Assembly: GCA_964016985.1 (NCBI GenBank) | Contig: OZ024827.1 | Span: 53,362,684-53,426,683 of the forward strand | Direction: 5' to 3' | DNA: 64,000 nt | Source: Anodontia alba | Lineage: Eukaryota; Mollusca; Bivalvia; Lucinida; Lucinidae | Part shown: positions 1 to 11,838 of the stretch, piece after piece | How positions within the stretch are numbered: the stretch's first letter is position 1 | How the letters are laid out: the number at the start of each line of letters is the position of its first letter | Translations under genes and position numbers: made by a program | The notes under the pieces: model-generated | The model's input: the letters and a program-made list of their open reading frames with translations, nothing else | What the model was told of the DNA's origin: nothing | The model's database searches: none

Positions 1-344
1 TTTTTTTTTATCGGAAATGGTCCTATCGCTCCAATTAAACAGACTCTAATTAGTTTATAATTCTAATAGCTTAGACTATTACAATTAGATAAGCTTCACA
101 TATCTAGAATTTTATCCAAATATCTACATATGTCAGTTATCTATAGGAAACTCCACCGAGTAGACATTTCCTTATTTAAATCAAGCCTCTAGATAGACTA
201 CTTATAGTCTAGGCTTTTGTTTGACAAATTTTGTTTCGAAAATATTATCACTATATTCCTGAGCTTACATTGCATTGAATATTAAGGTTATGTCTCAATG
301 ACTCATTTTTCTTTTTGGAGCCAAAAGTTGTTTCCCAAAAAGAA
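1..344. other. AT-rich flank, no gene seen
   Basis: No coding potential or recognised repeat is visible. The sequence is AT-rich and ends in an A-rich stretch where the 145-bp-unit element begins. It may belong to the same DIRS-like fragment found on the far side of that element (4.2-4.8 kb), but I could not match it. Confidence 0.4.
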
Positions 345-699
345 AACAAGAGGGCCATGATGGCCCTGTAATGCTCACCTGAGCAACATAGCACTCTGAG
401 AACCTGATCTAGAACTGATCAAGGCAAACATTCTGATCAAAGTTCAAAATGATTATATTAACAAGTAAGACAATGTAGCATGTCTAATGGACTGTGAAAT
501 AAAGGTCAAGGTCAAATATGGATGACTGCACTCAAGAGGCCATGCTAAGATGTATGCATGTACTAAGTATCACTGGCTGTAGGAGCAATAGTTACTGAGA
601 AACTGACCTAAACACAAACACTTCACAAATACCAAATATCACTCTGTAGGACCAATAATTACTGAGAAACTGACCTAAACGGAAAAACTTAAGACAAAC

Positions 700-3600
700 A
701 TTTTGAGCAAGATTCATGATGATCACTTCAAAAATGTGACCTCTAGAGCATCAACAAGGTTTTCCTTTGATTTGGCCAGGTGAACTAGTTTCTGATATCA
801 AGTGACCCAGTTTTAAACCAGACCTAGAAATCATCAAGACAAACATTTTGAGCAATATATATGATGATTATTTCAAAAATGTGACCTCTAGAGTGTTAAC
901 AGTTTTCTGCTAATTTGGCCCTGTGACCTAGTTTTTGACTCCAAGTGACCTAGTTTCAAACTTGACCTAGAAATCATCAAGACAAACATTTTGAGCAAGA
1001 TTCATGATGACTGCTTCAAAAATGTGACCGCTAGAGTGTTAACAAGGTTTTCTGCTGATTTGGCCAGGTGACCTAATTTTTGACCCCAAGTGACCCAGTT
1101 TCAAACTTGACCTAGAAATCACCAAGACAAACATGTTGAGCAAGATTCATGATGATTGCTTGAAAAATGTGACCACTAGTGTGTTAACAAGGTTTTCCGC
1201 TGATCTGGCCCGGTGACCTAGTTTTTGACCCTAGGTGACCCAGTTTGGAATCTGACCTAAAAATCATCAAGACAAACATTTTGAGCAAGATTCATGATGA
1301 TTGCTTCAAAATTGTGACCGCTAAAGTGTTAACAAAGTTTTCTTCTGATTTGGCCAGGTGACCTAGTTTTTGACTCCAAGTGACCCAGTTTCGAACTTGA
1401 CCTAAAAAAATCATCAAGACAATCATTTTGAGCAAGATTTATGATGATTGCTTCAAAAATGTGACCCCTAGAGTGATAACAAGATTTTCCACTGATTTGG
1501 CCAGGTGACCTAGTTTTTGACCCCAGGTGACCCAGTTTGGAACTTGACCTAGAAATCATTAAGACAAACATTTTGAGCAAGATTCATGATGACTGCTTAA
1601 AAAATGTGGCCGCTAGAGTGTTAACAAGGTTTTCTGCTGATTTGGCCTGGTGACCTAGTTTTTGACCCCAAGTGACCCAGTTTCAAACTTGATCTAGAAC
1701 TCATCAAGACAAACATTTTGAGCAAGATTCATGATAATTGCTTGAAAAATGTGACCGCTAGAGTGATAAGATTTTACGCTGATTTGGCCAGCTGACCTTG
1801 TTTTTGACCCCAGGTGTTCCAGTTTCGAACTTGACCTAGAAATCATCAAGACAAACATTTTGAGCAAGATTCATGATGATTGCTTCAAAAATGTGACCGC
1901 TAGAGTGTTAACAAGGTTTTCTGCTGATTTGGCCCAGTGACCTAGTTTTTGACCCCACGTGACCCAGTTTCAAACATATCCTAGAACTCATCAAGACAAA
2001 CATTTTGAGCAAGATCCATGATAATTGCTTCAAAAATGTGACTGCTAGAGTGTTAACAAGGTTTTCTGCTGGTTTGGCCTGGTGACCTAGTTTTTGAGCC
2101 CACATGACCCAGTTTTGAACTTGACCTAGAAATCATCAAGACAAACATTTTGAGCAAGATTCATGATGATTGCTTGAAAAATGTGACCGCTAGAGTGTTA
2201 ACAAGGTTTTCTGCTGATTTGGCCCGGTGACCTAGTTTTTGATTCCAAGTGACCCAGTTTCGAACTTGACCTAGAAATCATCAAGACAAACATACTGAGC
2301 AAGATTCATGATGATTGCTTGAAAAATGTGACCACTAGTGTGTTAACAAGGTTTTCCGCTGATCTGGCCCGGTGACCTAGTTTTTGGCCTCAGGTGACCC
2401 AGTTTGGAACCTGACCTTAAAATCATCAAGACAAACATTTTGAGCAAGATTCATGATGATTGCTTCAAAATTGTGACCACTAAAGTGTTAACGAAGTTTT
2501 CTGCTGATTTGGCCAGGTGACCTAGTTTTTGACTCCAAGTGACCCAGTTTTGAACCTGACCTAAAAATCATAAAGACAAACATTTTTAGCAAGATTTATG
2601 ATGATTGCTTCAAAAATATGACCCCTAGAGTGATAACAAGATTTTCCACTGATTTGGCCAAGTGATCTAGTTTTTGACCCCAGGTGACCCAGTTTGGAAC
2701 TTGACCTAGAAATCATTAAGACAAACATTTTGAGCAAGATTCATGATGACTGCTTCAAAAATGTGGCCGCTAGAGTGTTAACAAGGTTTTCTGCTGATTT
2801 GGCCTGGTGACCTAGTTTTTGACCCCAAGTGACCCAGTTTCAAACTTGATCTAGAACTCATCAAGACAAACATTTTGAGCAAGATTCATGATAATTGCTT
2901 GAAAAATGTGACCGCTAGAGTGATAACAAGATTTTACGCTGATTTGGCCAGCTGACCTAGTTTTTGACCCCAGGTGTTCCAGTTTCGAACTTGACCTAGA
3001 AATCATCAAGACAAACATTTTGAGCAAGATTCATGATGATTGCTTCAAAAATGTGACCGCTAGAGTGTTAACAAGGTTTTCTGCTGATTTGGCCTGGTGA
3101 CCTAGTTTTTGACCCAACATGACCCAGTTTCAAACATATCCTAGAACTCATCAAGACAAAGATTTTGAGCAAGATCCATGATTATTGCTTCAAAAATGTG
3201 ACTGCTAGAGTGTTAACAAGGTTTTCTGCTGGTTTGGCCTGGTGACCTAGTTTTTGAGCCCACATGACCCAGTTTCAAACTTGACCTAGAAATCATCAAG
3301 ACAAACATTTTGAGCAAGATTCATGATGATTGCTTGAAAAATGTGACCACTAGAGTGTTAACAAGGTTTTCTGCTGATTTGGCCCGGTGACCTAGTTTTT
3401 GATTCCAAGTGACCCAGTTTCGAACTTGACCTAGAAATCATCAAGACAAACATATTGAGCAAGATTCATGATGATTGTTTCAAAAATGTGACCGCTACAG
3501 TGTTAACAAGGTTTTCTGCTGATTTGGCATGTGACCTAGTTTTTGACTCCAAGTGACCCAGTTTTGAACTTGACCTAGAAATCATCAAGACAAACATTTT

Positions 3601-4080
3601 GAGCAAGATTCATGATGACTGCTTCAAAAATGTGACCGCTAGAGTGTTAACAAGGTTTTCTGCTGATTTGGCCTGGTGACCTAGTTTTTGACCCCAAGTG
3701 ACCTAGTTTCAAACCTGACCTAGATATCATCAAGACAAACATATTGAGCAAGATTCATGATGATTGCTTCAAAAATGTGACCGCTAGAGTGTTAACAAGG
3801 TTTTCTGCTGATCTGGCCCGGTGACCTAGTTTTTGACCCCAAGTGACCCAGTATCGAACCTGACCTAGATTGCATTCAGGCAAACATTCTGACCAAGTTT
3901 CATCAAGATCTGGTCAAAACTGTGACCTCTAGAGTGTTAACAAGTTTTTCCTTTGATTTGACCTGGTGACCTAGTTTTTGACCCCAAGTAACCCAGTATT
4001 GAACTTGACCTAGATTTCATAGAGACAAACATTCTGACCAAGTTTCATCAAGATTGGGTCAAAACTGTGACCTCTAGAGT
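700..4080. repeat. Tandem array, about 23 units of 145 bp
   Basis: The motif ACATTTTGAGCAAGATTCAT recurs every 143-145 bp (for example from 841 to 984 to 1129 to 1274). Each unit also carries GTGACCGCTAGAGTGTTAAC, a GGTGACCTAG block and a GTGACCCAGTTTC block. The last three units are more diverged. Open frames across the array on the minus strand come from the repeat and are not genes. Confidence 0.92.
1130..3450. repeat. Higher-order repeat: eight-unit block duplicated in tandem
   Basis: Private variants of single units recur after 1157-1160 bp, which is eight units. Examples: GACCACTAGTG at 1171 and 2330, CTAAAGTG at 1321 and 2480, CAGGTGTTCC at 1811 and 2971, CAAACATATC at 1971 and 3131, GATTCCAAGT at 2241 and 3401. 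The two blocks run from about 1130 to 2290 and from 2290 to 3450. Confidence 0.85.
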
Positions 4081-4199
4081 GCTAACAAACTAATTGCTGA
4101 CGAACCACGGACGACGACGGACGACGGACATAGGGTGATGACAATAGCTCACCCTGAGCTTTTGCTCAGGTGAGCTAAAAAGGGGGGTGGGGGGGTCCA

Positions 4200-4800
4200 A
4201 TGTGAGGCTTAAGAACTGGCTTCCTCTAGAGTCTACTATAAATATAAGGTAGTTAGATCATAACACCTTAAAGATATGTTATTCTGTGAATCTAGATCAT
4301 TCTTTCTATTAAATATAGAATTAGATGTATCTGATTCCTTAGAGTTTCCCGAGTCTTAAACCAGAAGTGGTGGGATATTATTCATTTGGTGTTAGAATTA
4401 GGAGAGCTCCTGCCTCCTATTCTGCAAATTCTAGCACATTATCTATAGGTTAATGTATTGTGCAGTTAAAATGAAGTTTTTTAAAAGTAAAACATATTTT
4501 AACTAGCAATACTTAACCTATAGATAATCAATTATCTCCCTCTGCCCACCCTCGCTTATCTCTCCTAATTGTGTCTATTGTTTTTCACATAAAAGAAACT
4601 GACACGTGATCAATTGAGTGGGAGGAGTTACGTCACACAGGTAACTGCCTATGGGACCTTCTGGTTTAAGACTTTAATTGACGACTGAAAGGTCGTTTTT
4701 TTCTGTGGAAGGTGTGAAAACAGAAGAGAATAGCACATTATCTATAGGTTAAGTATTGCTAGTTAAAATAGGTTTTTCTTTTAAAAAAACTTCATTTTAA
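4200..4800 (+). mobile_element. DIRS retrotransposon terminal fragment
   Basis: This stretch matches, in reverse complement, the left terminal region of the DIRS element at 22976-23430, with shared blocks such as CCAGAAGTGGTG, ATTATCTATAGGTTAA, GTCACACAGGT and TTTTCTGTGGAAGGT. It contains its own inverted repeat (around 4440-4470 and 4500-4530, TATCTATAGGTTAA against TTAACCTATAGATA). Only the 3'-terminal part is present, with no coding sequence. The rest may have been lost, or displaced by the element that ends at 4176. The sequence from 4800 to 4984 is unassigned. Confidence 0.75.
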
Positions 4801-4984
4801 AACCCATCTGTAAGAAGTATAGATCATGATGATTCTGTTTGACACTGAAATAAGAACTTATGTTCTGCTTAACAAAGGGCAGATTGCCAGAAAAAAGTGA
4901 GACTTCCTACATTTTCCTGTGGGACTTCCAAATCTGAGGGGTAGGAAGTCTGGGACTTCCTGAGTCTGAAAGTTAATGGAAGCC

Positions 4985-5895
4985 CTGGCCAAATATGGTT
5001 CACATCACTTCAGTGGTTATGGAGAAAATGCATTTTAACCATCTCCCCATTATAAGTCTATGGGAGCTTTCTGTTGATTGATTGTGTTGGGGTTTAACGA
5101 CACGTCAACCCTTGTGGGTCATTTTGTGTCGTCTCCCAGAGAAAGGGAGAAAAGTGATAGAAGAGATAGTAGAAGAGATGAAAGAGAGGGACAGGGAAGA
5201 AAGGAACAGTAATGAAAGTGAAGAAACAGAAGAAATAAAAATATTCCCCATCTACCCTTACCTGCTACAAGGATAGCAGGCCTTGCCCAACTGTAAGCCA
5301 ATATCAGTTGGACGCCCTGGTGACGTAAGATACACGACACCTTCGCACCACCCGACCACCCCAGCGCCATGGCAACCAAAGCAAAAGGCTGATCACCATA
5401 AGTTTAGCTATTTTGAATAGCCCTTACCCAAACAGCATTTGAACCAAATTAGAGCCATACTGCTTCAGTGGTTTTGAAGGCGTTGTCATTTAAAAAATTC
5501 CTTTTCAGAAATTTAATGTTGCCATGGCAACCAAACAAAATGGCCACTGGTCATCAAACACATAAACTGGGTAGACAATCAACAGATCATCATAACTGCC
5601 AAACATGGTTTACATCACTTCAGTGGTTATGGAGAAAATGCAATTTAACCATTTTCCCATTATAAATCTATGTGAGCTTTCTGTTGCCATGGCAACCAAA
5701 TCAAGAGCCAGATCACCATAATTTTAACTATTTTTAAATGCCCTTACATTCTTACCAAATTAGGGACAAATCGCATCAGTGGCTTTGGAGGAGTTGTCGT
5801 TTGAAAGTGTTAATGGACGGACGCACGCACGGACGGACGGACGACGGACAAAAGGTGATCACTATAGCTCATCGTGAGCATAGCTCAGGTGAGCT
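4985..5895. mobile_element. Hairpin-ended element, 320-bp core (copy E1, left end lost)
   Basis: The repeat unit of about 320 bp carries GTTGCCATGGCAACCAAAC, TGCTTCAGTGGTTTTGAAGG and TTCCCATTATAAGTCTATGG. It matches the arrays at 39145-39978 and 43945-44870. The right end has the usual GGACGGACG tract, then CTCATCGTGAGCATAGCTCAGGTGAGCTAAAA in structure (a hairpin). The usual AACAAGAGG left end is absent. A SINE-like insert interrupts one unit. Short open frames here are repeat translations. Confidence 0.75.
5077..5366 (-). mobile_element. SINE-like insert inside the 320-bp repeat
   Basis: An intact 320-bp unit reads CTTTCTGTTGCCATGGCAACC. Here 290 bp separate CTGTTG (ending 5076) from CCATGG (starting 5367). 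On the minus strand the insert ends CGTTAAACCCCAACACAATCAATCAA-like, a tail type common on mollusc SINEs and also present in related form on the SINE at 48119. The middle is purine-rich and low in complexity. No tRNA-like head with clear A and B boxes was found, so the class is provisional. Confidence 0.55.
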
Positions 5896-6179
5896 AAAAT
5901 CAATGAATATACATATTTCTGGTGTGATTAAAGCATGCTCATCTTGTGATCCATGCCTGCCTTATCACGTGACAAAATGAAATAATTTTCTATAGGAAAA
6001 CTTTAACTATGTGTTAAATATAGATGAAGTTACATATTGTGAAATTATGTTTTATTACTGTTTTTGTTCATTGTTCAGAGTAAGCATATACAACAAATGA
6101 CATGTCGTATATTTATCATGTCCATGTACGCCATCATGCATTTGGAAGGTATGGGTGCTCGTAGTTGTAAATATTTAAG
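5896..6179. other. No gene seen
   Basis: AT-rich sequence between an element end and a mariner remnant. No exon, repeat family or RNA gene is recognised. Confidence 0.4.
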
Positions 6180-6720
6180 AATACATAAATAGATACTGAT
6201 TTATATTTGACTTTGACATTCCAATTGCATGAAGTATCTTTTTGGAGATAATCTACCATTAGAATACCATCAGCATCCAAAAAAACGAGGCCATAAACTT
6301 CTCAGTTGTCGAACCAGACTTTGTCTTCTTTAGCGGGGTAAGCCAGGGTGATTCCATAGTTCAGACTGTTATTTAGATTCTGGTATGAAATGTTGGACCC
6401 AAGTTTCTCCTTAGTCACACACCTCAACAGAAACTTGTCAGGTTCTGTCTCAAAAAGGTTCAGATTAGCATGCAACATATTCTGTCTTGTGTGCCTCTGA
6501 TCAACTGTGAGAAGTCTGGATACCCAACATGCTGAGAGTTTTCTCATATTCAGCTCTTCTGTAAGAATGAAATGCACTATTTCCTGAGAAATCCCTACAG
6601 CACTAGCTTTGCATCTCTCTGTAACTCGTCTGTCACCCATAACCATATCATGGACTTTAGTGACTATTTCGGGAGTTGCCACAGTAAGAGGCCCTCCAGA
6701 ATTGCGTCAACCTCCAGGCT
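6180..6720 (-). pseudogene. Mariner-family transposase remnant
   Basis: The minus-strand frame 6302-6682 reads like the linker and start of the catalytic domain of a mariner transposase: a helix-turn-helix segment with VGISQEIVHFIL, then MRKLSACWVSRLLT (equivalent to the family's RKLSARWVPRLLT linker) and a decayed VTxDE-like block. Upstream in the same frame is a GGPLTVATPE block. Past a stop near 6302 the similarity resumes as VYGLVFLDADGILMVDYL, the usual family block. The first catalytic Asp region is lost (VTKEKL in place of VTGDET), the third is absent, and no terminal inverted repeats were found. It is a dead, old copy. Confidence 0.78.
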
Positions 6721-6939
6721 CTCCTTGCCATGTTATCTTCTTAATAAAATGAAAAGAATTTGTTTCCGGTTCCAAATATGGACATGTATGGAATCACGCC
6801 ATGAGCTGCAAGAGGGTGTTACAGTTTGCCATAGACTCAATGTTAAATGTGATCGATAGGGCAGGTAGGTCGCCGCAAAATTAACACAAAAACACCTTTC
6901 CAATCAGTAAAAGAAATCAAGAGGATTAAACTAGAGACA

Positions 6940-7786
6940 TTAAGGTGTCATTTTGCAATATTTGTTTTTGGATTTGTTTACTTTCCAAATTTGACCTTGA
7001 AATGGGCACATTGCACTAGAAAAGCCTAACTTGTCCTTTGTGCATGTTTCAAAAGAATTGGAGGAAAAATGTGGACTTAATCGCATTAACGAGAAAAAAT
7101 TAACCAAAATTTTAAAAGGGCCCTTTTCCCATAATGTTCGACGGATTTTCTTCATTTCGACAGGGTTAATCCTTACAACGATACAAACAATCTGTGCAAG
7201 TTTCAAAAGAATCGGATAAAAAATTTGGACTTAATCATGTAAACGATAAAAAATTAACCAAAATTTTAAAAGGGCCCTTTTCCCATAATGTTAGACTTAT
7301 TTTCTTCATTTTCCATAGGGTTAATCCTTACAGTGATACACACAATCCCTGAAAGTTTAAAAAAAAAAATCGAATAAAATATGTGGACAGTATTGCATAA
7401 ATGAGAAAAAATTAACCAAAATTTTAGAAAAGCCCTTTTCCCAAACTTTTTGACAGATTTTCTTCATTTCTGATAGGGTTATTCTTTTCAATAATATAAA
7501 CAATCTATGTATGTTTCAAAAGGATTGGACCAAAAATGTGGACTTAATTGTGGAAACGAGAAAAAATTAACAAAAAATTTAAAAGGGCCCTACTCATAAT
7601 GTTTGACGGATTTTCTTCATTTTCGATAGGGTTAATCCTTACAATGATACAAACAATCTATTCAAGTTTCGAAAGAATCGACTCAAAAATGTGGACTTTA
7701 TTTTGTAAATGAGAAAAAGTTAACGGACGGATGCACGGGAACCATGCCATGACATAAGCTCTTCTGGCCTTTGGCCAGTAGAGCTA
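6940..7786. mobile_element. Hairpin-ended element, 157-bp core (family I)
   Basis: About five units of roughly 157 bp share AGGGCCCTTTTCCCATAATG, GACGGATTTTCTTCATTTC and AGGGTTAATCCTTACAA. The right end has GTTAACGGACGGATG, then a hairpin AGCTCT-TCTGGCC-TTT-GGCCAG-AGAGCT followed by AAT. This end has the same plan as the other families but a different stem sequence. The left end was not delimited. Open frames on both strands here are repeat translations. Confidence 0.75.
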
Positions 7787-8085
7787 ATGAAACCAGTACC
7801 CACCAAAAACCCCACCTGCTGCTTCATCACAAGCATCTGTGAAAACGGTTTTGATTGGAGTGTGGTCTAACACTGCCAACCTATTTTTAAATGTCTCTAA
7901 AAATTTTGACCACCACAGGAAGTCTTTGCAGACTTCCCCTGTTAATAATGTCCTATGGGAATTATGCCTGAGCATTCTAACTTGGCTGAAAATTTGACAA
8001 AGAAACACTTGTCCACCCCTTACAACACCTGCTGCCCAAGAAAGGCATCCTGCCATAGACTTTAACTGTTGCCTGGTAGCTTGCC
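7784..8085 (-). pseudogene. Retrotransposon RT/RNase H fragment
   Basis: A minus-strand frame contains QLKSMAGCLSWAAGVVRGG, LLTGEVCKDFLWWSKFLETF and VFTDACDEAAGGVFGGYWF. The first blocks are typical of the segment after the RT palm (a 'LxGKLxWAxxVVRGG' type block), and TDACDEAAGGVFGG is the first Asp block of an RNase H as found in DIRS-, Ngaro- and related retrotransposons. Only about 100 residues survive. The frame is cut by the family I element end at 7786 and by a dispersed palindrome at 8093. It is an isolated fragment with no visible LTR. Confidence 0.6.
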
Positions 8086-8092
8086 TACGGCA

Positions 8093-8136
8093 GAAAGACC
8101 CTGACCAGACTGCACACAGCCAGCGCAGTCTGGTCA
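8093..8136. repeat. Dispersed palindromic repeat
   Basis: CTGACCAGACTGC and GCAGTCTGGTCAG form an inverted repeat around CACACAGCCAGC. A close copy lies at 9277-9315, and related GATCAGAC...CTGATC pieces occur near 13090 and 32475. It is probably a short MITE or the core of a larger dispersed element. Confidence 0.55.
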
Positions 8137-8339
8137 GAACTCTCAATAACTTGAGCAAGTGCCCATAGGGTCACGAATACCCCTGACTGGCGCCATTTCT
8201 TAATTATAAAATATTTTAAAGTTAATGACAATGAAGGCAAGATATAGTTTACAATGTCAGTCTCTGAGTGACACTGATCTATCATCCCAAGTACAATTTT
8301 CCTGGAGTAAATAATCTTCAAGACATGAAGCAAATTTGC

Positions 8340-9247
8340 TGGGCCATAAAATATAGGTCACTGACCTACATATACTTGAGAAACAAGGCAAAATCATTGG
8401 ACCATAAAAAGTAGGTCACAGTGATCCAAATGTCTTATCAGGTTATTTTTCATGTTGAACTTAATTTATATCCAGTTTCATCCAAATCCATCATGCAGCA
8501 GTAAAGATATAAGGCAAAATCACTGGACCATGAAAATTAGTCACAGTGACCCACCTGTCTTGTAAAGTTATTTTTCATGTTGAACTGAACCTATATCCAA
8601 AGTTTCATGCAAATGCATCAAGAAGAAGTAAAGATTTAAGGCAAAATCACAGGTAAAGTAGGTCACAGTGACTCCCATGTCCCGTCATGCTGAAGTGAAC
8701 TCATGTTCAATGTTTCATACAAATAAACCAAGTAATAGCAAAGATACAATGCATAATCACAATAATTCACATAAAACTATGACGTAAACATCACACAATT
8801 TTTCTAAGTTCATGACCATGACCTTTGGTCAGCAGCTGTAGCAGCAGGATGATGTCAGCTATTCTGTAATCATCCAGCAGTAGTACAAATCACACATTAA
8901 TAACCTTAAGTCAAAGCTTTTAGAAATACAAGCAAAAGACAAAAACTTCACGTAAAACTTTGACGTAAACATCACACTATTTTCTATGTCCATGACATTG
9001 ACCTTGGGTCAGCAGCATCAGTAGAATGATGTCAGCTATTCTGTAATCATCTAGTAGTAACACTAACCACACAACAACATCCTAAAGTGTAAGCTTTCAA
9101 AAATATATGCAAAAGGAAAAAACTTCACGCAAAACTTTGACGCAAAATGTTAACATTTGTATGGACACAAGCACGGACAGGCGGATGAACCGACGGAAAG
9201 ATGAAAACTATATATCCCTCGACATACTTCGTATGCCGGGGGTATAA
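8340..9247. mobile_element. Tandem-core element with a CCCTCGACAT-type hairpin (family J)
   Basis: Diverged repeats carry AGGCAAAATCACTGGACCATG, GGTCACAGTGACCC and TTTTTCATGTTGAACT, followed by two copies of a block with AAACTTTGACGTAAACATCAC and TCAGCTATTCTGTAATCAT. The right end has a GGACAGGCGGATGAACCGACGG-like tract and a hairpin CCCTCGACATAC-TTC-GTATGCCGGGGG followed by TATAA. This end differs from the GCTCAGGTGAGCT end but has the same order: GGAC-rich tract, hairpin, A-rich terminus. Confidence 0.65.
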
Positions 9248-9276
9248 TAACTACACTGCACAAACCATGGGGAAAT

Positions 9277-9315
9277 CCAGACCAGACTGCACACAGCCAG
9301 CCCAGTCTGCTCGGT
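9277..9315. repeat. Second copy of the dispersed palindrome
   Basis: GACCAGACTGCACACAGCCAG is shared with 8096-8116, with a weaker right arm CAGTCTGCTCGG. Flanking sequence from 9248 to 9498 holds nothing else recognised. Confidence 0.5.
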
Positions 9316-9498
9316 ACTCCCAACAATACTTTGATAACATATGCAGAATCAAATCAAATTGTGCACAACATTTACCATCTGCAAGTAATAATTTGAAGGT
9401 TTTCATTCACCAGTCTCGATGTGCAACCTGCCATTTTGGAATTTGCACTGAAAACAAACAAATAAATAATTATAATAAAATAAAATACCACTCGCCAA

Positions 9499-11838
9499 AA
9501 CAAGAAGCCCATGGGCCACTATTCGCTCACATGATAAAAACAGCTATTGCATGTCTGCAAATGCCATGCAACTTCTTCCAGTATTGCCACAGCAACTAGG
9601 ACACAAATTTTACCGTACCATAAAAAGGTCAAAAGTCATCCTAGTATCATCATTTTAACAAACTTAGTAGACTTTGAGTCCCTGATGCTGTATACCCAGT
9701 TTCAGCCTCAAATATTTCTAAGTTCTGGAGAAGAAAATCTTTAAGTGTTTTGCCATATATGGGCATGGCAGCCATCTTGTTTAATGGCACAGAGCCATTT
9801 GAACAAATTGTTAACTACCTTTTGACAGAAGGCCCCATATGAAATCAAGTGAAAACTGTTCTAGCTGTTTCAGAGAAGAATTTCTTTAAAGATTTCACAA
9901 TTTTATACATGTATATAGCCCAACAAATTGACAGTAGCTAAACAGTTTTACTACTTTAATCATTCATTGTAAGTTTCAGCCATTAGTCTTTATTATCAAT
10001 CGAGAAAGTGATTTTTCAACATTTTCCCCATACAAATGTATGGGGGTGCAAATTTGACCTTGCCATAAAAAGGTCAACCTTAGTAACCACCATCATTTGA
10101 ACAAAATTGGTAGACCTTATGTCCCCAATGCTATTACCAAGATTCAGCTTCAAAGCTTTCTTGATTCTGAGGAAGAAGATATTTGAGTGATTTTACCATA
10201 TATGGGCATGGCAGCCATCTTGTTCAATGGGGCAGAACCATTCTAACAAATTATCAATACCCTTTCGACAGAAGGCCCCATGTGAAAACTGGTGAAAATT
10301 GCTCAAGCGGTTTCAGAGAAGATGTTTAAAAATTACACAATTTATACATGTATATAACCCAGGGCCAAGGGCAGATAACCCCAGGGGACAAAATATTGAT
10401 TGTAACTAAAAGTTTTAATTATTCAATCATACATTGTAAGTTTCAGCCATTAGTCTAATACATTTTGAGAAAATGACATTTCAACATTTTCCCCATACAA
10501 ATGCATGGGGCGCAAATTTGACCTTGCTGTAAAAAAATGTCAAAAATATGTCAATATATAAAAAAAAGGTCAACCTTCCACCATCATTTGAACAAACTTG
10601 GTAGATTTTCAGTCCACTATGCTATATACCAGGATTCAGCCTCAATGCTTTCTGGGTTCTGGAGAAGAAGATTTTAAAGTCTTTTTACCATATATGGGCA
10701 TGGCGGCACTTTTGTTCAATGGGGCAGAACCATTCTAACAAATTGTCAATACCCTTCTGACAGAAGGCCCCATGTAATATCTGGTGAAAATTGCTCATGT
10801 GGTTTTAGAGAAGAAAATTAAAAATTACACAATTTTATACATGTACATAGCCCAGGGGTAAGGGCAAGTAACTCTCAAGGGACAAAAATTTTATTGTATC
10901 TAATAAGTTTTAATACTTTAATCAAACACCTAATTTCCAGCCATTAGTCTAATACATTTTGATAAAATTACATTTCAACATTTTCCCCATTCAAATGCAT
11001 GGGGGCGCAAATTCGACTTTGCCATATAAAAAGGTCAAAAGTCAACCTGCTACCACTGAACCATTTGAACAAACTTAGAAGACCTAGAGTCCCTGATGCT
11101 ATATACCAAGATTCAGCCTCAAAGCTTTCTTCGTTCTGGAGAAGAAGTCTTTATCATAAATGGGCATGGTGGCCATCTTTTCAATGGCACTGAACCACTG
11201 GAACAAATTGTCAATACCATTTCGACATAAAGCCCCTGTGAAATCTGGTGAAAATTGCTCAAGCAGTTTCAGACAAGAAATGGGCCAGAAATCCCTCACC
11301 TGGATTAGGCTGATCATGATATGTTACATTGTGCCATGGTGGCCATCTCGGCTATCAGATCAGATTGCCTTTAGCAATCCAGAATCTGATGTTGTTTGAA
11401 GAGTTTCAAGATTGCCACCATGGCCGCCATCTTGGATATTGGAACTGAACGATTTAGAATTCTGAGTCTTCATATCACCCCAATGCCTCCTATAAAATTT
11501 CAGCTCAATCTGACTTACTGTTTAGGAGGAGATGCGGTTTGAAGAATTTCAAGATGGCGGCCACCTTGGATATTAGAACAGAAGGATTTTAGCAATTCTG
11601 AATTTCTGAACCACCCCAATGCCTCCCATCAAGTTTAAGCTCAATCAGACTTATCATTTGGGAGCAGACGTGATTTGAAGATTTTCAAGATGGCTGCCAT
11701 GGTAGCCTCCCACTCAGCTCAATCCAACTTATGGTTCTGGAGATGTCAAAAATGTGAAAAGCTAATGAATGACGACGGACGGACAATGGACAACAGGCCA
11801 TGGCATAAGCTGACCCGGAGCAAAGCTCTAGGTGAGCT
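9499..11838. mobile_element. Hairpin-ended element with two different cores (copy K1)
   Basis: The left end AACAAGAAGCCCATGGGCC keeps the small hairpin (GCCCATGGGC) and TCGCTCACATGA. There are about three and a half units of roughly 465 bp carrying CATACAAATG, CCATATATGGGCATGGC and GACAGAAGGCCCCAT. These are followed by a second array of roughly 140-bp units carrying TTTCAAGATGG(C/A)GGCC and ATCTTGGATATTGGAAC. The right end has a GACGACGGACGG tract, CATGGCATAAGCTGACCCGGAGC and AGCTCTAGGTGAGCTAA. No protein is encoded. Confidence 0.75.

Larger units (their letters stand above)
345..4176. mobile_element. Non-autonomous hairpin-ended element, 145-bp core (copy A1)
   Basis: Starts AACAAGAGG followed by the small hairpin GGGCCAT-G-ATGGCCC and GCTCACCTGAGC, and ends with a GGACGACGG-rich stretch and the hairpin CTCACCCTGAGC-TTTT-GCTCAGGTGAG followed by CTAAAA. 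The same ends recur at 42081 and 43760, and the left end alone at 54119 and 62867. The boundaries are set by analogy with copies whose empty sites can be read. Between the ends lie a 350-bp unique leader and a long tandem array. No transposase or helicase is encoded, so the element would depend on enzymes supplied elsewhere. The structure resembles HINE/DINE-1-like Helentron derivatives and the tandem-repeat elements called pearl in oysters; that is an inference from architecture. Confidence 0.8.

Noticed and set aside
1329..2105. Minus-strand open frames of 65-83 codons in the 145-bp array
   Set aside because: They repeat with the array period and have no protein-family features; they are translations of the tandem unit.
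345..4176. CRISPR-like array
   Set aside because: Units of 145 bp repeat head to tail without unique spacers, and the host is eukaryotic.
5119..5379. 86-codon minus-strand frame with a hydrophobic Leu/Phe/Ser-rich stretch
   Set aside because: It is the complement of a purine-rich SINE-like insert; the signal-peptide look is compositional.
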